A stretch of 8,871 nucleotides of DNA from Campylobacteraceae bacterium. GTDB lineage: Bacteria; Campylobacterota; Campylobacteria; Campylobacterales; Sulfurovaceae. The DNA is taken from NCBI GenBank assembly GCA_027030605.1, contig JALVEV010000204.1, forward strand, positions 1 through 8,871. The letters are read 5' to 3'. This document shows positions 6,611 to 8,871 of this stretch, in pieces. The position numbers were made by a program, and so were the translations under genes. The notes beneath the pieces are model-generated. The model made no database searches. It was not told where the DNA came from and worked only from the letters and a program-made list of their open reading frames with translations. The number at the start of each line of letters is the position of its first letter. Within the stretch, counting starts at the first letter, position 1.

Positions 6611-8044
6611 TTATAAATTATCTGACTTATTTGCTTTAATACTATAGCGTCTTAATAAATCCTTTTCACTTGCTAATGCTTTTTTACGGTCAATGACAAC
6701 CTTCGCACCATCTTCATCCTCTAAAACAACATACTTCTCATTTCCATCCATAACAAGATGATAAAACTCTTTAAAGTCTTTGAATGCTTTTCCATTTACC
6801 TTTTCAATATGCCACATAGCAATGCCATAGTCGCCACGTGTATGAGCTGAAGCTAAAACTTTTAGAAGAACTACTAGCTCCTGTTTATCTTTAGTAGGAA
6901 ACTTTGTTGCTGCATATCTTAGACCCAACATTGGAGCCATAGAGGCATTTAAAAGATTTTGAGAAACTGGAGAGAAGACATATCCACCCAACATAAAATA
7001 TCTAGGCATAGTATCATACTCTAACTCTGCATAGGTAGAGTGTTCAGAACTTAATGTTTTTGGAAGAGTTACATTCAGTCTCATCTTTTTACCACTACGA
7101 ATAATATCTAAGGCTACCTTGTCTCCATATTGAAGTAAATCTATATAGTATTTAAAGTGTGTATATTGATTTTTTCTAAACTCTACAGTTCCATCACTCT
7201 CTATCTTATGTCCATTAATCGCTGTAATAATATCCTCTTTTTTAAGTACATCTTTTAAAATAGAGTTATAAACTATATCTACTACTAAAATCCCTCCAGC
7301 CTCTTCAGATAGATGATAGTACTCTTTTAAAGTAGGGTTTTCAATCTTATCGGTCATTATTCCAAGTTTTGGAAAACCATCCAATTTTCCATCCTCTACA
7401 TCTTTTAAGAAGTGTTGAATCATATCAACAGGAACCATGTAACCTATACTTTGAGAAAAAGTAATACCCTGCATTACTACACCAACAATCTTTCCATTTG
7501 AGATAGTTGGCCCACCCGAATTTCCAGGGTTAATTGCTGCATCAATCTGAATGGCTAAAAAACTTTTACCACTATGAGCATAACGGTTATGCTCTATTCG
7601 AGAGACAATTCCTGTACTTACAGAGATGGTATGTCCCCCCATTGGGTAACCATAGACTGTCACCTTATCTTGCATATTTGGTAGGTCTCCAAACTCTAAA
7701 GGGGTAGTGTTTTTAAAAAACTCTTTATCCTTTACCTCTAAAAGTGCTAAATCAATATCATGAGAGACATAAAGAACTTTTGCTTGATAGCGTTTGGTAT
7801 CGCCATACTTTTTAACCTCAATAAAAGTTTCATTTGCTACAACATGTGCATTAGTCAAAATACGATTACCAGAGATAATACTTCCTGAACCACTAGAACG
7901 CTGAATTGATGAGTTCCAAGGTTCTAAATAGTTAGTTGCCTTAGAGACTGTATAAATTTTAACAATAGATGAATCTATGCTCTGAGAGTAGGAGAACGAA
8001 AAAACCACAATTAACACAGACAACAGCCTAAATACTCTTTTCAT
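6611..8044 (-). CDS. Exported Deg/HtrA-family serine protease with PDZ domains
   Basis: A 477-residue trypsin-like protease with an N-terminal export signal (KR followed by a hydrophobic stretch, about residues 3-19, probable cleavage near SYS-QS), so it should act in the periplasm on damaged or misfolded proteins. The catalytic triad is visible: His67 in TNAHVV, Asp98 in DIDLALLEV and Ser176 in GNSGGP. A PDZ domain spans about residues 225-325 (GILVVDIVYN ... DIITAINGHKI). The C-terminal region (about 340-460, with PRYFMLGGYVFSPVS) resembles the second PDZ-like domain of plant Deg2/Deg9-type proteases more than that of DegP. The start at ATG 8044 has AAGG six bases upstream and directly precedes the signal peptide. 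The frame stays open to 8173, but that extension would bury the signal peptide and overlap the efp start. The gene is convergent with rpsR and divergent from efp. Confidence 0.92.
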   Translation of the reverse strand: MKRVFRLLSVLIVVFSFSYSQSIDSSIVKIYTVSKATNYLEPWNSSIQRSSGSGSIISGNRILTNAHVVANETFIEVKKYGDTKRYQAKVLYVSHDIDLALLEVKDKEFFKNTTPLEFGDLPNMQDKVTVYGYPMGGHTISVSTGIVSRIEHNRYAHSGKSFLAIQIDAAINPGNSGGPTISNGKIVGVVMQGITFSQSIGYMVPVDMIQHFLKDVEDGKLDGFPKLGIMTDKIENPTLKEYYHLSEEAGGILVVDIVYNSILKDVLKKEDIITAINGHKIESDGTVEFRKNQYTHFKYYIDLLQYGDKVALDIIRSGKKMRLNVTLPKTLSSEHSTYAELEYDTMPRYFMLGGYVFSPVSQNLLNASMAPMLGLRYAATKFPTKDKQELVVLLKVLASAHTRGDYGIAMWHIEKVNGKAFKDFKEFYHLVMDGNEKYVVLEDEDGAKVVIDRKKALASEKDLLRRYSIKANKSDNL

Positions 8045-8050
8045 ATAATA

Positions 8051-8054
8051 CCTT
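8051..8054 (-). promoter_or_regulatory. Ribosome binding site that sets the protease start
   Basis: Minus-strand AAGG lies six bases before ATG 8044. It supports the 477-residue form that begins with a signal peptide over the longer open frame beginning at 8173. Confidence 0.6.
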
Positions 8055-8069
8055 ATAGTTGATTTATGC

Positions 8070-8079
8070 TTAAGCTTAA
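8070..8079. repeat. Perfect 10-bp palindrome in the divergent protease/efp upstream region
   Basis: TTAAGCTTAA reads the same on both strands. It lies 25 bases upstream of the protease ATG and about 55 bases upstream of the efp transcript start predicted here. It could be an operator half-site pair, but a 10-bp A/T-rich palindrome may arise by chance. Confidence 0.3.
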
Positions 8080-8123
8080 CAGAAAATAGTAAACCATTAA
8101 ACAACGTAATATTAAGCAATGGA

Positions 8124-8129
8124 TATAAT
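8124..8129 (+). promoter_or_regulatory. -10 box of the efp promoter
   Basis: A perfect TATAAT preceded by GGA, with no convincing -35 box. The transcript would begin near 8136, giving a leader of about 22 nt that contains the AGGAG ribosome binding site (8144-8148). Confidence 0.55.
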
Positions 8130-8157
8130 AACAGAAAAAAATTAGGAGTTGTATAAT

Positions 8158-8724
8158 ATGGCAACAATTTCAATGGGAGACCTTAAAAAAGGTGTACGTT
8201 TAGAGTTAGATGGTAACCCTTTCAAAGTAGTGGATTTTCAACATGTTAAACCAGGAAAAGGTGCGGCTTTTGTTAGAGTTAAAATAAAAAACTTATCTAA
8301 TGGTAAGGTAATAGAGAAGACTGTTCATGCAGGAGATAAGTTTGAGACACCAGATTTAGAACAAAAAACTATGCAATATCTCTATGATGATGGAGATATG
8401 TTACAGTTTATGGATACAACTACCTATGACCAAATTGGATTAACACATGACCAAGTAGGAAAAGAGACCTTTAACTTTATGGTTGATGGTATGGAGGCTG
8501 AAATTTTGTTTCACAATGGAAAGGCTATCTCTGTTGAGATTCCACAAACTTTTGTATATGAGGTAGTAGAGACCCCACCAAACTTCAAAGGTGACTCACA
8601 AGGTGGTAAAAAACCTGCAACTCTTGAATCAGGAGCTGTAGTACAAGTTCCATTTTTTGTACTAGAAGGTGACAAGATTAAAGTAGATACTACTGAAGGT
8701 AAATATTTAGAGAAAGCAAAATAA
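8158..8724 (+). CDS. efp: Translation elongation factor P
   Basis: A 188-residue EF-P, which enters the ribosomal E site and promotes peptide-bond formation when ribosomes stall on consecutive prolines. The KOW-like N-terminal domain contains the tip loop HVKPGKGAAF with Lys34, the position that carries beta-lysine in E. coli; Arg-type EF-Ps have arginine there. Two OB-like domains follow (about 65-128 and 129-188). VDTTEGKYLEKAK at the C-terminus matches the signature region, so the protein is full length. ATG 8158 has AGGAG nine bases upstream; an in-frame ATG three codons earlier (8149) overlaps that site and is rejected. The modification enzymes EpmA and EpmB are not encoded here, so whether Lys34 is modified cannot be judged. 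It is a single-gene unit bounded by its own promoter and a hairpin. Confidence 0.97.
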   Translation: MATISMGDLKKGVRLELDGNPFKVVDFQHVKPGKGAAFVRVKIKNLSNGKVIEKTVHAGDKFETPDLEQKTMQYLYDDGDMLQFMDTTTYDQIGLTHDQVGKETFNFMVDGMEAEILFHNGKAISVEIPQTFVYEVVETPPNFKGDSQGGKKPATLESGAVVQVPFFVLEGDKIKVDTTEGKYLEKAK

Positions 8725-8733
8725 GTTTTGCAA

Positions 8734-8755
8734 GGTGTAGTCCCCTGACTACACC
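8734..8755 (+). terminator. Hairpin terminator downstream of efp
   Basis: A perfect 9-bp stem, GGTGTAGTC (8734-8742) with GACTACACC (8747-8755), around a CCCT loop, begins nine bases after the efp stop. The sequence that follows (ATAAAGATTTAACTT) is A/T-rich but not a clean U-tract. The palindrome could act in both directions if a minus-strand gene ends to its right. Confidence 0.7.
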
Positions 8756-8810
8756 ATAAAGATTTAACTTCTTAAACCTCAAAATTCTCAAACCCATCAC
8801 ACTTAGAAAA

Positions 8811-8871
8811 TTAGATTTTCTCTTTCTCATTAATGAGGTCAAACCCTTGTCTAGGTACACTCCATGCATGG
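8811..8871 (-). CDS. Possible C-terminal end of a minus-strand gene (fragment)
   Basis: Reading the minus strand from the window edge, one frame gives HAWSVPRQGFDLINEKEKI and then TAA (complement of 8811-8813). It would be convergent with efp, with the 8734-8755 hairpin between them. Only 19 codons are visible, no family is recognisable, and an open stretch this short can occur by chance. The call rests mainly on plausible codon content and on the position after a terminator. Confidence 0.25.
   Translation of the reverse strand, partial: HAWSVPRQGFDLINEKEKI

Noticed and set aside
8045..8173. 43-residue N-terminal extension of the protease
   Set aside because: It would bury the signal peptide, overlap the efp start and lacks a ribosome binding site; ATG 8044 fits better.
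8738..8838. Minus-strand frame starting MRKRKSNFLSVMGLRILRF, read from about 8835 into efp
   Set aside because: It loosely recalls the end of DUF559-type proteins but has no clear ribosome binding site, passes through the efp hairpin and runs antisense into efp.
1..8871. CRISPR arrays, insertion sequences, tRNA or rRNA genes, attachment sites, defence systems
   Set aside because: No regularly spaced repeats, transposase or integrase features, cloverleaf sequences or known defence genes were seen on either strand.

Overview
The window is a low-GC chromosomal segment, most probably from a member of the Campylobacterota (Sulfurimonas, Sulfurovum or Arcobacter-like; the genus is inferred and not proven). 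The evidence is the A/T-rich codon use, promoters with a TATAAT-type -10 box behind T-rich DNA and no clear -35, the form of HolA, and the order holA ... rpsF-ssb-rpsR. From memory, holA sits directly beside rpsF-ssb-rpsR in Helicobacter pylori.

Layout, left to right. Positions 1-1510 (minus) hold the N-terminal 503 residues of a membrane sensor histidine kinase, cut by the window edge. An upstream region of about 190 bp with divergent promoters separates it from holA (1704-2681, plus), the clamp-loader delta subunit of DNA polymerase III. holA runs tail to tail into a second hybrid histidine kinase (2676-5069, minus), and the two coding ends overlap by 6 bp. The two kinases are clear paralogues, so holA lies between two copies. 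A second divergent promoter region leads to the translation/replication operon rpsF-ssb-rpsR (5295-6559, plus), which encodes bS6, single-stranded DNA-binding protein and bS18. A hairpin separates it from a convergent, exported Deg/HtrA-type serine protease (6611-8044, minus). A short divergent promoter region then leads to efp (8158-8724, plus; elongation factor P), followed by a strong hairpin. The last 115 bp contain small palindromes and possibly the C-terminal end of a minus-strand gene.

Functionally, four of the genes are housekeeping: holA and ssb in replication, rpsF and rpsR in the small ribosomal subunit, and efp in rescuing polyproline-stalled ribosomes. The other three concern the envelope and signalling: two hybrid kinases and one periplasmic protease. 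There is no mobile element, CRISPR array, tRNA or rRNA that I can support, and no intergenic gap over 300 bp. I found no convincing new multi-gene system. The most noteworthy points are the paired kinases around holA interrupting a conserved neighbourhood, the three receiver-like modules in the complete kinase, the convergent overlap at the holA end, and the plant-type architecture of the Deg protease.
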